64,000 nt of DNA. It comes from JAMCRM01 sp035561075. Lineage in GTDB: Bacteria > Acidobacteriota > Terriglobia > Bryobacterales > Bryobacteraceae. This document shows positions 34,381 to 43,716 of this stretch, piece by piece. Under the pieces are notes generated by a model, which saw nothing but the letters and a program-made list of their open reading frames with translations, did not search any database and was not told the origin of the DNA. Both the position numbers and the translations under genes were made by a program. The stretch lies in contig DATMYF010000135.1 in NCBI GenBank assembly GCA_035561075.1, positions 1 through 64,000 on the forward strand, written 5' to 3'. Position 1 is the stretch's first letter, and every line of letters begins with the position of its first letter.

Positions 34381-37300
34381 CTACCAGATGAAGCGCATAC
34401 TGACTTGGGCGCGACGAGCATTGGTCCCGTCCGGGAAGCCCTGAGTTGCGGAGCCCTCCCCCAATCCTACCTGCGGGGTTAGTACTCCGCCGGAAGCTGC
34501 ATAAGCCAAACCGTTTACGCTCGTGAAACTTGGATTGTTGAATACATTGAACGCTTCGAAGTTCACGAACAGCTTGTAACGGTCGCCAAAAGGCAGGATT
34601 TTGCTGACGCGGGCGTCCGCGCGCCACATGGACCCAATGTCGAGGTTGCGTGCCGGCCAAAACGGCACGCGGGTGCCGGGGAAGCCGGAGCCGTAGCCGT
34701 TCAGAGTACTGTTGAAGGCCGCGCCGGTGAACGGAGCGCCGGTCACCGAAATGGTCGCGGTGCTGGCGAAAGAGGAGGCCGCGATCCAGAGTTGCGAAAG
34801 CTGCCAGTTGTTGATCAGGTACTTGGCAAGCAGGCCGTCGCGCTTAGTGAAAGTGGGGGCCCACAGGTGCGTCACGGTGAGCCGATGGCGCTGGTCGAGA
34901 GCGGACGTCTGCTTCTCCCCGTGGGTATCGCCGTTGAACAGCCGGGTCGGGCTGCTCATAAAGGTATTATCCGAGCCCGTGCCGAGACCGTAGTCGATGG
35001 CGTGGGACCACGTGTAGGACGCGCTGTACTCCATGCCGCCCGACATGCGCTTCCGCAACTGCACGGCCAGGCCGTTGTAGTAACTGTTGCCGCCGTTTTC
35101 GAGAACATTTAGCCGGCGCCAGCGCTTGTCCACACGGTTGGCGAGCAGGTACGTGGCGGTGGTGTAAGTCCCAATCTGGTTGCGGCTGGCGTCATTGATC
35201 CGGTAGGTAACCGCCGGTCCCTGCGCGCCGATGTTGAGATCGCTCACGCCGAACAACTGCAATCCCCGGCTCCAGATATAGGAAGCGGTGATCCCCAGGT
35301 TGCGGGTGATTTCATGTTCGATGGCGATGTCGCCCTGCTGCGTATAAGGGTTCTTCAAGTTCTCGGAGGCGAAGTTCACGTCGACGGTGCCGGCGGGAGG
35401 GGTCCGGTCGAGGCCCGCCAACTGATTGGGCCATACCGGGCCGAGCGCAAGATCCGAGGGGGTGGTGCCCTGGAGGCTCAGGCTTCTCTGGTACACGCCG
35501 TTGTTGACGAACAGGGTGTTGATCATCGACGTGTGGAAGCGTGCGTAAAACAGCCCGTAGCCGGCACGCAACACCGTCCGGTTATTGTTGAACGAATACG
35601 CCAGGCCGACGCGCGGGGCGAAGTTCTTGCCAGGGGAATTGATGTACCCCGTGGCCGGGTAGTCCGGATTCGTCACCGTCGGTTGGGGCAGGGAAGCGTA
35701 GTCGTACCGCAGACCCAGGTTCACGGTGATGGAGGGGGTGACACGCCACTGGTCCTGCGCGAAGAACCCGTAGTCTTTCACGGTGGTGGAAGCCACGGTG
35801 GTGCCGAAGGCCTGGCCATAGCTCTGCCACCGCTTGCCGCCCGCCGTGTTGCCCGAGAAATCCAGGGCGAAATTGGTGAAGGTGCCGTAGTTGTACAATC
35901 CCACGCGCCCGTAGAGCGAATCCACGTAGTCCTCGGTGCTCATGATGTCCGCGCCGAATTTCAGCGTGTGCTTGCCCTTGGTCCAGGTCAGGTTGTCGGC
36001 GAATTGAAAACGGTTCTCACTGGGGTTCAGGCGGGGATAATCCCGCGCAGTACCCAGGTTGGCCTGCGATTGCACGGTGAGGCCGATGGACCCGATCCCC
36101 GGAATTTCGAGGTCGGAACTGGGATAGTCGTACAACTTGTCCTTGAACCAGCCGAAGCGAAACTCGTTCACTATCGTCGCGTTGGGAACCGCCGTCCAGC
36201 TGAAACGGCCATAGCGGGTCCGGACGCTCGAACTGGCGTTATTGCCCACGCCGTTGCCGTTGTTCAGTACGGCCTGCGTCTGGATGCCGTTAGGGGAGAG
36301 CCAGCGGAGGTAGTTCATGCTGGCGCTGAACGAATTACGGTCGTTGGGGCGCCAGTCGAGCTTGGCGAAGCCCAACTCCGAGTTGGCCGTGCGCTGCAGG
36401 ACCTGGAACTGGCGGTCGAGAAACTTGACAGCCGCCTCGCATTGGGCCGGGGTTGCCGGCGAGCCGCAGGTGGGCTTTCCGTCCGGCTGCGTTTCAACGA
36501 ACTTACCGGTGCTGTCGAACAGCGGCGGCCGGGTCAGGCTGGCCACGAGCGGGAAATCACGCCGTGTGGCCTCGAAATTAGCGAAGTAGAAAAGCTTGTC
36601 GGTAATCAGCTTGCCGCCCAGCGATCCGCCCGCCTGATGGCGCGTTTCCGGAGGGTTGGTGGCGGCAAAGGGGTCGCGGGCGTTGAAGTCCTGGTTGCGG
36701 AAGAACCAGTAGCCGGTGCCGTGCAGGTCGTTGCTGCCAGAGCGTGTCACGGTGTTCACCACACCGCCCGTCGCGCGGCCGAACTCGGCGGAGTAGTTAT
36801 TCGAAACCACCTGGAATTCCTGCACCGCATCCTGGGAGATCTGGGTGGTAATTCGGGTGCGGCCCGCGTTCTCGTTGTAGTACTGTTGAGTGGTATCGTT
36901 GCCGTCGGTAAGAAACGTGTTGCCGCCCGCGGTGCCGCGGAAGGACACCAACCCGTACGTACCGTCCGGGACTACCGCGGGGGCCAGGAGCACGAAAGAG
37001 TCCACGCGGCGCCCGTTGATCGGCATATTCACGATCTGGTTGGAGTTGACCACCTGGGAGACGTCCGTCCTGGTGGAATCCACCAGCGGCGCCACAGCAT
37101 CGACGTTCATCACTGTGCTGGTTCCTGCCACCTGCAGGAGCACCGTGAACTGCACGTTCTGGCCCACCAGCACCTCTACTTTGCTGAGCTGGAAATCAGC
37201 GAAACCGGTTTTCTTAACGATCACCGAGTAGCCCGACGACGGGACCAGCGAATTTGCGGTAAATACGCCCGCTTCGTTGCTGGTGAGCGTTCGGCGAATC

Positions 37301-37461
37301 CCTTTCGATTGGTCGGTGACGACAACTTCCGCCCCGGGGACGCCCGCTCCCGTCGCATCGCGGACGGAGCCGGATATGGCTCCCAGGCCCGCAACCGACT
37401 GGGCACAAAGGAGCGTGCTCGCGGCGAGTAGACACAGCAGTAGACCCAGCGTTTTTCTCAT
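34381..37461 (-). CDS. Oar-like TonB-dependent outer-membrane receptor
   Basis: 1026 residues. A signal peptide (about 1-20, ending LCAQ) is followed by a carboxypeptidase-regulatory-like domain (AISGSVRDATGAGVPGAEVVVTD), a plug with NMPINGRRVDSFVLL and FRGTAGGNTFLTDGND, and a long barrel ending in Trp (SMRFIW), suited to BAM recognition. Ligand unknown. A 705-codon open frame on the other strand is only a shadow of this GC-rich gene. Confidence 0.9.
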   Translation of the reverse strand: MRKTLGLLLCLLAASTLLCAQSVAGLGAISGSVRDATGAGVPGAEVVVTDQSKGIRRTLTSNEAGVFTANSLVPSSGYSVIVKKTGFADFQLSKVEVLVGQNVQFTVLLQVAGTSTVMNVDAVAPLVDSTRTDVSQVVNSNQIVNMPINGRRVDSFVLLAPAVVPDGTYGLVSFRGTAGGNTFLTDGNDTTQQYYNENAGRTRITTQISQDAVQEFQVVSNNYSAEFGRATGGVVNTVTRSGSNDLHGTGYWFFRNQDFNARDPFAATNPPETRHQAGGSLGGKLITDKLFYFANFEATRRDFPLVASLTRPPLFDSTGKFVETQPDGKPTCGSPATPAQCEAAVKFLDRQFQVLQRTANSELGFAKLDWRPNDRNSFSASMNYLRWLSPNGIQTQAVLNNGNGVGNNASSSVRTRYGRFSWTAVPNATIVNEFRFGWFKDKLYDYPSSDLEIPGIGSIGLTVQSQANLGTARDYPRLNPSENRFQFADNLTWTKGKHTLKFGADIMSTEDYVDSLYGRVGLYNYGTFTNFALDFSGNTAGGKRWQSYGQAFGTTVASTTVKDYGFFAQDQWRVTPSITVNLGLRYDYASLPQPTVTNPDYPATGYINSPGKNFAPRVGLAYSFNNNRTVLRAGYGLFYARFHTSMINTLFVNNGVYQRSLSLQGTTPSDLALGPVWPNQLAGLDRTPPAGTVDVNFASENLKNPYTQQGDIAIEHEITRNLGITASYIWSRGLQLFGVSDLNIGAQGPAVTYRINDASRNQIGTYTTATYLLANRVDKRWRRLNVLENGGNSYYNGLAVQLRKRMSGGMEYSASYTWSHAIDYGLGTGSDNTFMSSPTRLFNGDTHGEKQTSALDQRHRLTVTHLWAPTFTKRDGLLAKYLINNWQLSQLWIAASSFASTATISVTGAPFTGAAFNSTLNGYGSGFPGTRVPFWPARNLDIGSMWRADARVSKILPFGDRYKLFVNFEAFNVFNNPSFTSVNGLAYAASGGVLTPQVGLGEGSATQGFPDGTNARRAQVSMRFIW

Positions 37462-37570
37462 AGGTGAGTTCTCAGACGTTTGAATAAATAGGATACCAAA
37501 CTCGGGTTACACGGGTATCAATCAGCACGGTTGACGCCCCGCTTTGTGGGAAAATCGGGGCTTGGCTGAG

Positions 37571-39103
37571 ATGCGCACCTTCCTGCTGCTCTACGGCGTC
37601 CTGAGCGCTTTCGCCTACGCTTCGCTTTTGCCGCTATGGGAGGGGTTCGATGAGCCGTTCCACTACGCCTACGTGCAGACCGTGGCGCGCCAGAAGCGGC
37701 TACCGGTACGCAAGCAGAGCGGCATTTCCATGGAGGTCCGGGCGTCTCTGGAATTGGCGCCCGCCAGCCATGTGGTGGCGCGAAACCTGCCCTTCGTCAC
37801 CACTTACGCCGACTGGTTTCGGCTTCCAGACGCCGAGCGCGGCCGGCGGCGGGCGGCGCTCTTCTCGATCCCTACTGAGCTGGGCAACCGGATCCCGGAC
37901 GATGGCTCGAACTACGAGGCCCAGCAGGCCCCGCTGGCCTACCTTTTGATCGCTCCTCTCGACAGGCTATGGGCGGGCGCGCCGCTGCCGGAACGGGTGT
38001 GGCGATTGCGGCTGGTGTCCGGGTCTGTCGCTATAGCGGCTGCCTGCCTGGGAATCTTCGTTCTGGCCGCTCGACTCGGGCTGCCGGGCGTGTGGGCCGC
38101 GTGGATGGCCTTCCTGCTGCTTTCCTCCCAGATGCTCTACGCTGCGGCCGCCCACATCACCAACGATTGGCTCGCCATCGCCCTGGCGCCCTGGTTCTTC
38201 GCCGCCGCCGCGGCATACACGAGGCGCCCGGATGCCCGCCGGGGGGCGGCCCTGGGCACGACGCTCGCGCTCGGGCTCCTCGCCAAGGCCTATTACCTGG
38301 CTTTCCTGCCGCTGGCCCTGGGCTTGGCGATGTGGAAGCGGAGGGGGGCGGCGGCGGTTGTGGCACCGCTGATATTACTTGCCGCACCCTGGTACTGGCG
38401 CAATTGGACGCTCTATGGGACCGTGACGGGAGCGCTCGAAGCGATTGTCCGCCACAGCCTGTGGGACATCGCGGGCACGCTGCTGCGGATGCCGTGGGCA
38501 ACCGCGGTGGCTTCCTCGGCCCGCCGCAGCCTCTGGACGGCGAACAACTCCTTCGATACATTCTCTGCCGCCACCCTGAATCTAATGCTGTTGTTGGCCC
38601 TCTGCGCCGCGGTGCTTTCCGTGCGTGCGGCGTGGCGCAAGCGCCCCTCCCCGCCCGAGGGCGTGTTGCTGGCGGGCTGTCTGCTGTTCGCCGGTCTGGT
38701 GGCCTACTCGACAGCGGCGCTATTCCTGGTCTTCGGTGAACCAGGGCTGGGCGGCGCGCCTTGGTACACCCCCACGATCTTCGCGGCGCTTCTAGGTCTG
38801 CTCGCCTGCGGACTGTCGCGCACCGGGCGGGCCGGGCGATGGCTGGCAGTCGCCATGACAGCCATGTGGGCATACGTGATGGCGGCGACGTGGTGGGTAA
38901 AGCTGATCCCGCTCTATGGCGGCTATCGCGGCCGCGCCCGCGTGGGCGCACTCGCGGAGTGGTACGGCCGAGGTCCGGGGCTACTGGGCGATACCGCCAT
39001 CGCAGCCCCGGCCCTGGTACTCGCGCTCGCGGCCGCCGCTACTATCGGTGCGGTTTCCGGCGCCGCGTTGGTCTGCCGGGCGCTGCTACGGAGTCGGCCG
39101 TAG
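37571..39103 (+). CDS. Polytopic membrane protein, glycosyltransferase-like (GT39/DUF2142 type)
   Basis: About 510 residues from the ATG at 37571; a GTG at 37544 would add nine residues. About 10-12 hydrophobic segments. The N-terminal WEGFDEPFHYAYVQ, with acidic residues right after the first membrane segment, is the hallmark of GT-C fold polyprenol-sugar-dependent transferases and DUF2142 proteins. A long extracytoplasmic loop follows (about 40-135). Probably envelope polysaccharide or protein glycosylation; donor and acceptor unknown. The last 18 bases overlap the convergent DUF1080 gene. Confidence 0.68.
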   Translation: MRTFLLLYGVLSAFAYASLLPLWEGFDEPFHYAYVQTVARQKRLPVRKQSGISMEVRASLELAPASHVVARNLPFVTTYADWFRLPDAERGRRRAALFSIPTELGNRIPDDGSNYEAQQAPLAYLLIAPLDRLWAGAPLPERVWRLRLVSGSVAIAAACLGIFVLAARLGLPGVWAAWMAFLLLSSQMLYAAAAHITNDWLAIALAPWFFAAAAAYTRRPDARRGAALGTTLALGLLAKAYYLAFLPLALGLAMWKRRGAAAVVAPLILLAAPWYWRNWTLYGTVTGALEAIVRHSLWDIAGTLLRMPWATAVASSARRSLWTANNSFDTFSAATLNLMLLLALCAAVLSVRAAWRKRPSPPEGVLLAGCLLFAGLVAYSTAALFLVFGEPGLGGAPWYTPTIFAALLGLLACGLSRTGRAGRWLAVAMTAMWAYVMAATWWVKLIPLYGGYRGRARVGALAEWYGRGPGLLGDTAIAAPALVLALAAAATIGAVSGAALVCRALLRSRP

Positions 39104-39784
39104 CGGGCGCAGCACGATGTTGCGGAACCAGACCTCCGCGCCCTCCGACTGGAACAGAATTTTGCCCTTCGTCACCGAGGCGCCGGTACCCTCGTTCACT
39201 AGTTTCCCGTTGAGGTGCATCCGGACCTTGTCGCCCTCGACCCACATCTCCATCCGGTTCCACTTGCCTCGCGGCTTCTCGACTTCGCCGTTGGGGTCGC
39301 GGTACCCGATGACGTCCTGCCAGGGCCCTTTGCCAAAGCGATCGAAACGACCCTTGTCGCGGGTCTCGCCCTTCACCGTCAGGGAGGTCCCGTCCACCAC
39401 GATGATGTCGCCCGTCCCGCCCTCGATCATCTGGAATTCAATCGACCGCGGCCAGACCTTGTCGTCGCCGCCTACGTGGAACAGGATGCCGCTATCCCGC
39501 GCCTTCGTTTCCCGGGGCGCCCAGGTGGCGTCGCCCCAGCGGAACTCGGCACTCAAGTAGTAGTCGCCGAACTCCCGCTCGGTGCACAGGTACCCGTATT
39601 CGGCGCCGGAAACGTGAATTTGACCCTTTTCAACCCGGAAAACGCGATCCGGATCCTGATTCTTGCCATGCGACCGCAGGTAGGTATAAAAGCCGTCCAG
39701 GTCCTTCCCGTTGAACAGACGGATGTCGCCTTCGGCCGCCAGCGCGGCCGCAGCGGACAGGACCAGCAGGCCCAGCGTCCTCAA
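39086..39784 (-). CDS. Secreted DUF1080 protein (3-keto-disaccharide hydrolase-like)
   Basis: 232 residues with a signal peptide (about 1-17, ALAAEG) and one concanavalin-like beta-jelly-roll domain (DUF1080, about 20-228), with LFNGKDLDGF near the start, GDYYLSAEFRWG, SGILFHVGG and IEFQMIEGGTGD. Members are frequent beside Gfo/Idh/MocA oxidoreductases and some hydrolyse 3-keto-glycosides. It overlaps the stop of the upstream acyl-CoA ligase gene by four bases and is thus likely translationally coupled to it, an odd pairing. Confidence 0.87.
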   Translation of the reverse strand: MRTLGLLVLSAAAALAAEGDIRLFNGKDLDGFYTYLRSHGKNQDPDRVFRVEKGQIHVSGAEYGYLCTEREFGDYYLSAEFRWGDATWAPRETKARDSGILFHVGGDDKVWPRSIEFQMIEGGTGDIIVVDGTSLTVKGETRDKGRFDRFGKGPWQDVIGYRDPNGEVEKPRGKWNRMEMWVEGDKVRMHLNGKLVNEGTGASVTKGKILFQSEGAEVWFRNIVLRPLRPTP

Positions 39785-41373
39785 CCTTGCACCCTCCGGG
39801 CCATCCCGGCCCAGAAGCGTTCGCGCAGGTCTCGTTTAACAATCTTTCCAGTTCCCGTTTTGGGCAATGCTCCCTCCATGAATTCGATCACCTTGGGTAT
39901 TTTGAATCCAGCCAGGCGCGGCTCGAGGAATTGCCGCAGTTCCTCCGCTGTGAGCTGCCGGCCCTGTCTGAGGACCACGAAAGCCACGGGGATTTCGCCC
40001 CACTTCCGGTCGGGCGCCGCCACCACCGCACATTCGAGCACGGCAGGGTGTGTGGCGACGGCCCTCTCCACCTCCAGCGACGAAATGTTCTCGCCGCCGC
40101 TGATGATGATATCCTTCTTGCGGTCCACGATCTGGATGTAGCCTTCCTCGTCCCACACGGCCATGTCGCCGGTGTGCAGCCAGCCCCCGAGGCTCATCAC
40201 CGCGGCGGTGCCCTCCGGGTCGTTATAGTAGCCGTCCATCACCACGTCGCCGCGAATGACGACCTCACCGATGCTTTGCGAATCGCGCGGCACATCGTTC
40301 ATCTGCAGGTCCGTTACCCGGATCTCGACACCTGGAATGGGCCATCCGGCCATAGCATGGCGGCGTGCGCGGTCGTCCTCGTCAGCATACATCACTGTGC
40401 CCTTGGGGCGTGAGGACGTCGCCACGGGAGACGTCTCGGTCAGGCCGTACCCCGCCATCACCGCGCAGCCGAAGGCCTGCTCCATGCGGCGGATCAGCTC
40501 CGGTGAGGCCGCCGCGCCGCCGATGTGGATCTCCTCCATGCTGGAGAGGTCGTAATTGTCCATATCGGGCGAATTCAGGAGCGCATTGGCCATCGTGGGC
40601 ACGAGCGACATGGAGGTGGCGCGCTCCTGCTGGATCAGCCGGAACACCGCCGCCGGCTCGAAACGGTGCACCATCACCTGCTTGATCCCCATCATGGTCG
40701 AGGAATGCGGCCGGCCCCACGCATTGGCGTGGAACAACGGGATCGTATGGAGTTCCACGGCCGAGTCGTCATGGCTGAATGTGGCGGCTACATAGAGCGC
40801 ATGCAGGTAGAGGGTGCGATGGGAGAGTATCACGCCCTTGGGCGTGCCTGTGCTGCCGCTGGTGTAGAACAGCTCGGCGGCGGCATTCTCATCGAAGGAG
40901 AAGGGGTCCGGCCGCGACAGCCGCCCCTGCGCCAGCAGTTCCTCGTAGGTGAGATCGGCGCCGGGGACGGTATTGTTCAGGACGACGTACCGCCTTATCG
41001 CCGGACAGGCCTTGCGGAAATGGTCGATTAGGGGCGCAAAATCCTGTTCAAACAATAACATGCAGGCGCCGGAGTGATTGAGGATCGCGATCAGTTCCGC
41101 TGGGGTGAGGCGCACGTTGAGCGGCAGAACCACGGCTCTCGCCAGCGGCACCCCGAAGTAGCCTTCCAGCAACTGGTGGGTGTTGAAGCTGAGCCAAGCC
41201 ACGCGGTCGCCATCGCGGACGCCCTCCGCCAGTAATCCCCCGGCGAGACGCTCGCATCGCTCCCCGAACTGGGCATAGGTGAAGCGGCGGGTGTGCGAGA
41301 CCACCCCGATTTTGCTCCCATAGAGATCGACGGCACGGTAGAGGCATCGCACCGGCGTAAGCGGAAGGATCAT
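39781..41373 (-). CDS. AMP-dependent acyl-CoA synthetase
   Basis: 530 residues from the ATG at 41373, which has an AAGGAGG site; the frame is open further upstream but that part is not conserved. The adenylate-forming family motifs are intact: P-loop YTSGSTGTPKGV, the A5 motif AGYGLTETSP, A7 GGWLHTGDMAVWDEEGYI, A8 DRKKDIIISGGENISSLEVE and the catalytic lysine motif PKTGTGKIVK. It activates a carboxylic acid (medium or long chain, or a branched/thioether acid) to its CoA ester in the cytoplasm. The sequence alone does not fix the substrate. Confidence 0.92.
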   Translation of the reverse strand: MILPLTPVRCLYRAVDLYGSKIGVVSHTRRFTYAQFGERCERLAGGLLAEGVRDGDRVAWLSFNTHQLLEGYFGVPLARAVVLPLNVRLTPAELIAILNHSGACMLLFEQDFAPLIDHFRKACPAIRRYVVLNNTVPGADLTYEELLAQGRLSRPDPFSFDENAAAELFYTSGSTGTPKGVILSHRTLYLHALYVAATFSHDDSAVELHTIPLFHANAWGRPHSSTMMGIKQVMVHRFEPAAVFRLIQQERATSMSLVPTMANALLNSPDMDNYDLSSMEEIHIGGAAASPELIRRMEQAFGCAVMAGYGLTETSPVATSSRPKGTVMYADEDDRARRHAMAGWPIPGVEIRVTDLQMNDVPRDSQSIGEVVIRGDVVMDGYYNDPEGTAAVMSLGGWLHTGDMAVWDEEGYIQIVDRKKDIIISGGENISSLEVERAVATHPAVLECAVVAAPDRKWGEIPVAFVVLRQGRQLTAEELRQFLEPRLAGFKIPKVIEFMEGALPKTGTGKIVKRDLRERFWAGMARRVQG

Positions 41374-41494
41374 GGAAGCCCTCCTTATGCTCCAGGGTAG
41401 GGCGCGTGGGGGCCGGGTGCGAGCCGCTGCCGGCCCCGAATGTTCTGGGCAGCACACAGGGCGGCGATCCGGATTATCATGGAGGGCAACCGCT

Positions 41495-42619
41495 ATGCTT
41501 AATCCCAATCGTCGCGAATTCCTGGCCGGGACAGCCTTGGCCGCCACTCCCCTGTTCTCCCAGACAACCGGGGATCCCGTCCGTACGGCCATGATCGGTA
41601 CGGGTAACCGCGGCTCGTACCTGCTCAAGCAGGTTCTCGACCAGCCGGGTGTCAAGGTGACCGCCGTCTGCGACCTCAAGCCGGACCGCCTCGACAAGGC
41701 TGCCAGTTTGGCCGTGCGGGACAAACCCGTGGCTGTGAAGGATTATCGCCAGGTGCTCGACCGCAAGGACGTGGACGCCGTCTACATCGCGACACCTTGC
41801 GATCTTCATGTGCCCATGACCATTGCCGCCCTGAAGGCAGGTAAGCACGTCTACTGCGAGAAACCGGCGGGGATCGACCCGGCCTCTATCCGGGAACTGA
41901 TCAAGGTAGCGCGAGCCTCGAAGACCGTCCTGCAGTTCGGTCAGCAGATGCGGTCGGACGCGCGCCTGGGAGCTACCATCGCCAAGGTGAAGGAGGGCAA
42001 GTTCGGCAAGATCATCATGGTGAAGGCCCAGCGCCACTCCGGGGAGGATCTGGCTCACGATGGTCCTTCGGCCGACTGGTTCTTCGATGCCAAACGGTCC
42101 GGCGATGTGATAGTCGAGATGTCCGTGCACAACCTGGACGTGTGCAATTGGGTGATCGGCAGCCGGCCCGAGCGCGGCGGCGGTTTCGGCGGCACGATGG
42201 TGTGGAAAGACGTGCCTCCCGGCCGTAGCAACATGGACGGCTACACCCTGAGCTACGAATACGCCAACGACGTGAAGATGTCGTACACCCAGGTGTTCTT
42301 CCACCCCAACACCATGCCCGGGGGCGGCCAATACTTCTACGTCTATACGAGCGACGGCGCCGTAGACCTGTTGAACTCCACGTTTTACCCGCGCGAAGGC
42401 GGCGGCAAGCCCGAATTGCTGGTACCGGCCCCTCCACGCCAGACCGGCCCGCGGCCTGAGCCGCACATCACGGCCTTCTATCAGGCAATCCGCACGGGCA
42501 AAGGCAATCCGGCGCCGATCGAAGTCGCCGCTATCGGCGCGCTGACCGCCATCATGGGCCGCGACGCGATCTACCGCAAGCGCGTGGTCGAGTGGCGGGA
42601 ATTCGGCGTGGATCTTTAA
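41495..42619 (+). CDS. Tat-exported Gfo/Idh/MocA oxidoreductase
   Basis: 374 residues from the ATG at 41495 (GGAGGG upstream). Twin-arginine signal NRREFLAGTAL, Rossmann motif MIGTGNRGS at about residue 33, family motif YCEKPAG and the catalytic-domain histidine region EMSVHNLDVCNW. It resembles the minus-strand enzyme at 441-1568 in plan but is a distinct paralogue. Probably a periplasmic NAD(P)-dependent sugar/polyol dehydrogenase. One base separates it from the kinase gene downstream. Confidence 0.9.
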   Translation: MLNPNRREFLAGTALAATPLFSQTTGDPVRTAMIGTGNRGSYLLKQVLDQPGVKVTAVCDLKPDRLDKAASLAVRDKPVAVKDYRQVLDRKDVDAVYIATPCDLHVPMTIAALKAGKHVYCEKPAGIDPASIRELIKVARASKTVLQFGQQMRSDARLGATIAKVKEGKFGKIIMVKAQRHSGEDLAHDGPSADWFFDAKRSGDVIVEMSVHNLDVCNWVIGSRPERGGGFGGTMVWKDVPPGRSNMDGYTLSYEYANDVKMSYTQVFFHPNTMPGGGQYFYVYTSDGAVDLLNSTFYPREGGGKPELLVPAPPRQTGPRPEPHITAFYQAIRTGKGNPAPIEVAAIGALTAIMGRDAIYRKRVVEWREFGVDL

Positions 42620-42620
42620 T

Positions 42621-43076
42621 GTGACACCTCCCGCGGAGCGCCGGCGCGTAGTCGTGCTGGTAGGGCTGCCGGGTTCGGGCAAGTCAACCTGGGTGGAGCG
42701 GCAAGGCGTTTTGCCGCTCTCCTCGGATGTCATCCGGCAGTGGCTGGCCGACGACGCCACAAACCAGACGATTCATCGGCGCGTTTTTCTCACCCTGCGG
42801 TTTCTGCTGCGTCAGCGGCTGGCCATCGGGAGGCCGGTGAGCTATGTGGACGCCACCAATCTAACGCCTGCCGAACGTGCGCCGTACATCGCGATTGCGC
42901 ACCGCTGCGGCGCGGAAGCCGAGGCCGTCTTCTTCGATATGCCCCTGGAGGTGTGCCGCGAGCGCAATCGCGGCCGCCACCGCGTGGTGCCCGAAGAAGC
43001 CATCGAGCTGATGGCGGCAAAACTGGTGCCCCCCCGCGTGGAAGAGGGGTTTTCCAGAATCACCGTGGTCTCGTAA
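42621..43076 (+). CDS. AAA_33 P-loop kinase (polynucleotide-kinase-like)
   Basis: 151 residues from a GTG at 42621, one base after the preceding stop. Walker A GLPGSGKST at about 15-23, then LSSDVIRQWL and the VDATNLTPAERAPYIAIA segment with a lid-type Arg cluster (CRERNRGRHRVVPEEAI). This is the compact kinase family that includes the 5'-kinase domain of polynucleotide kinases and other small-molecule kinases; the substrate is not evident. The 3' end overlaps the convergent macro-domain gene by 17 bases. Confidence 0.8.
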   Translation: MTPPAERRRVVVLVGLPGSGKSTWVERQGVLPLSSDVIRQWLADDATNQTIHRRVFLTLRFLLRQRLAIGRPVSYVDATNLTPAERAPYIAIAHRCGAEAEAVFFDMPLEVCRERNRGRHRVVPEEAIELMAAKLVPPRVEEGFSRITVVS

Positions 43077-43644
43077 ATCGCGCACCGGAGCCATACCCGG
43101 CCAGCGCCCGCGCAAAAGCGTCGTACGCCTGCTGTCCGAAGAGGACGAAGACGACTTCCTCCACGAGCGTGCCGGGCCGCGCCAGGTGCGTCGCCGCCTC
43201 CCGGATGGCGATCGCTGCCGCATCATCGAACGGGTATCCGTAGGCGCCGGTGCTGATGGACGGAAATGCGATGCGGCGGACACCGCGCTCCTCGGCCATC
43301 TGGAGGCAGGTCCGGTGACATGCCGCCAGCAGTTCCGGTTCGCCATAGCGGCCGCCGCGGTAAATGGGGCCGACGGTGTGGAAGACGTAGCGCGCATCCA
43401 GCCGTCCGGCGCCGGTCGCGACCGCACGCCCCGGGGCGCACTGCCCGATCTCCTTGCGGATCTCGTCCAACTCCGCCATGATCGACGGCCCGCCGGCCCG
43501 GTGGATGGCGCCATCGACTCCGCCACCGCCGGCCAGCGCCGAGTTGGCCGCGTTTACGATGGCATCCGCAGGTACCCTGGTGATGTCGCCGGTCGTGAGC
43601 TTCAGGGTTTTACCTGCGGCGGGGCTCCACTCAGTCTCAGCCAT
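43060..43644 (-). CDS. Macro domain protein, O-acetyl-ADP-ribose deacetylase-like
   Basis: 194 residues forming one macro domain. The signature GDITRVPADAIVNAANSALAGGGGVDGAIH is at about 19-48, with the catalytic-type Asn and the AxGGGGVDGAIH loop, and the second loop SISTGAYGYP at about 130. MacroD-type enzymes remove acetyl from O-acetyl-ADP-ribose or ADP-ribose from acidic residues. It is divergent from the sugar isomerase-like gene and convergent, with overlap, with the P-loop kinase. Confidence 0.93.
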   Translation of the reverse strand: MAETEWSPAAGKTLKLTTGDITRVPADAIVNAANSALAGGGGVDGAIHRAGGPSIMAELDEIRKEIGQCAPGRAVATGAGRLDARYVFHTVGPIYRGGRYGEPELLAACHRTCLQMAEERGVRRIAFPSISTGAYGYPFDDAAAIAIREAATHLARPGTLVEEVVFVLFGQQAYDAFARALAGYGSGARFTRPR

Positions 43645-43716
43645 GCGTTTACTCTACCGCAAGCGGCGGCGGATTCGTGCGAGCCACGGCGCGCGCCGCG
43701 TTATCATGAGTGCAAT

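Noticed and set aside
34205..34444. Open frame on the plus strand spanning a strong hairpin and the receptor 3' end
   Set aside because: It runs across a terminator stem and into an antisense coding region and has no known motif.
35314..37431. 705-codon open frame on the plus strand opposite the receptor gene
   Set aside because: It is a shadow frame caused by high GC and third-position bias; it has no family resemblance, and the minus-strand receptor has a full signal peptide and domain plan.
41477..42760. 427-codon open frame antisense to the exported oxidoreductase
   Set aside because: The plus-strand gene has a Tat signal, Rossmann and EKP motifs; the antisense product is His/Gly/Ala rich with no family.
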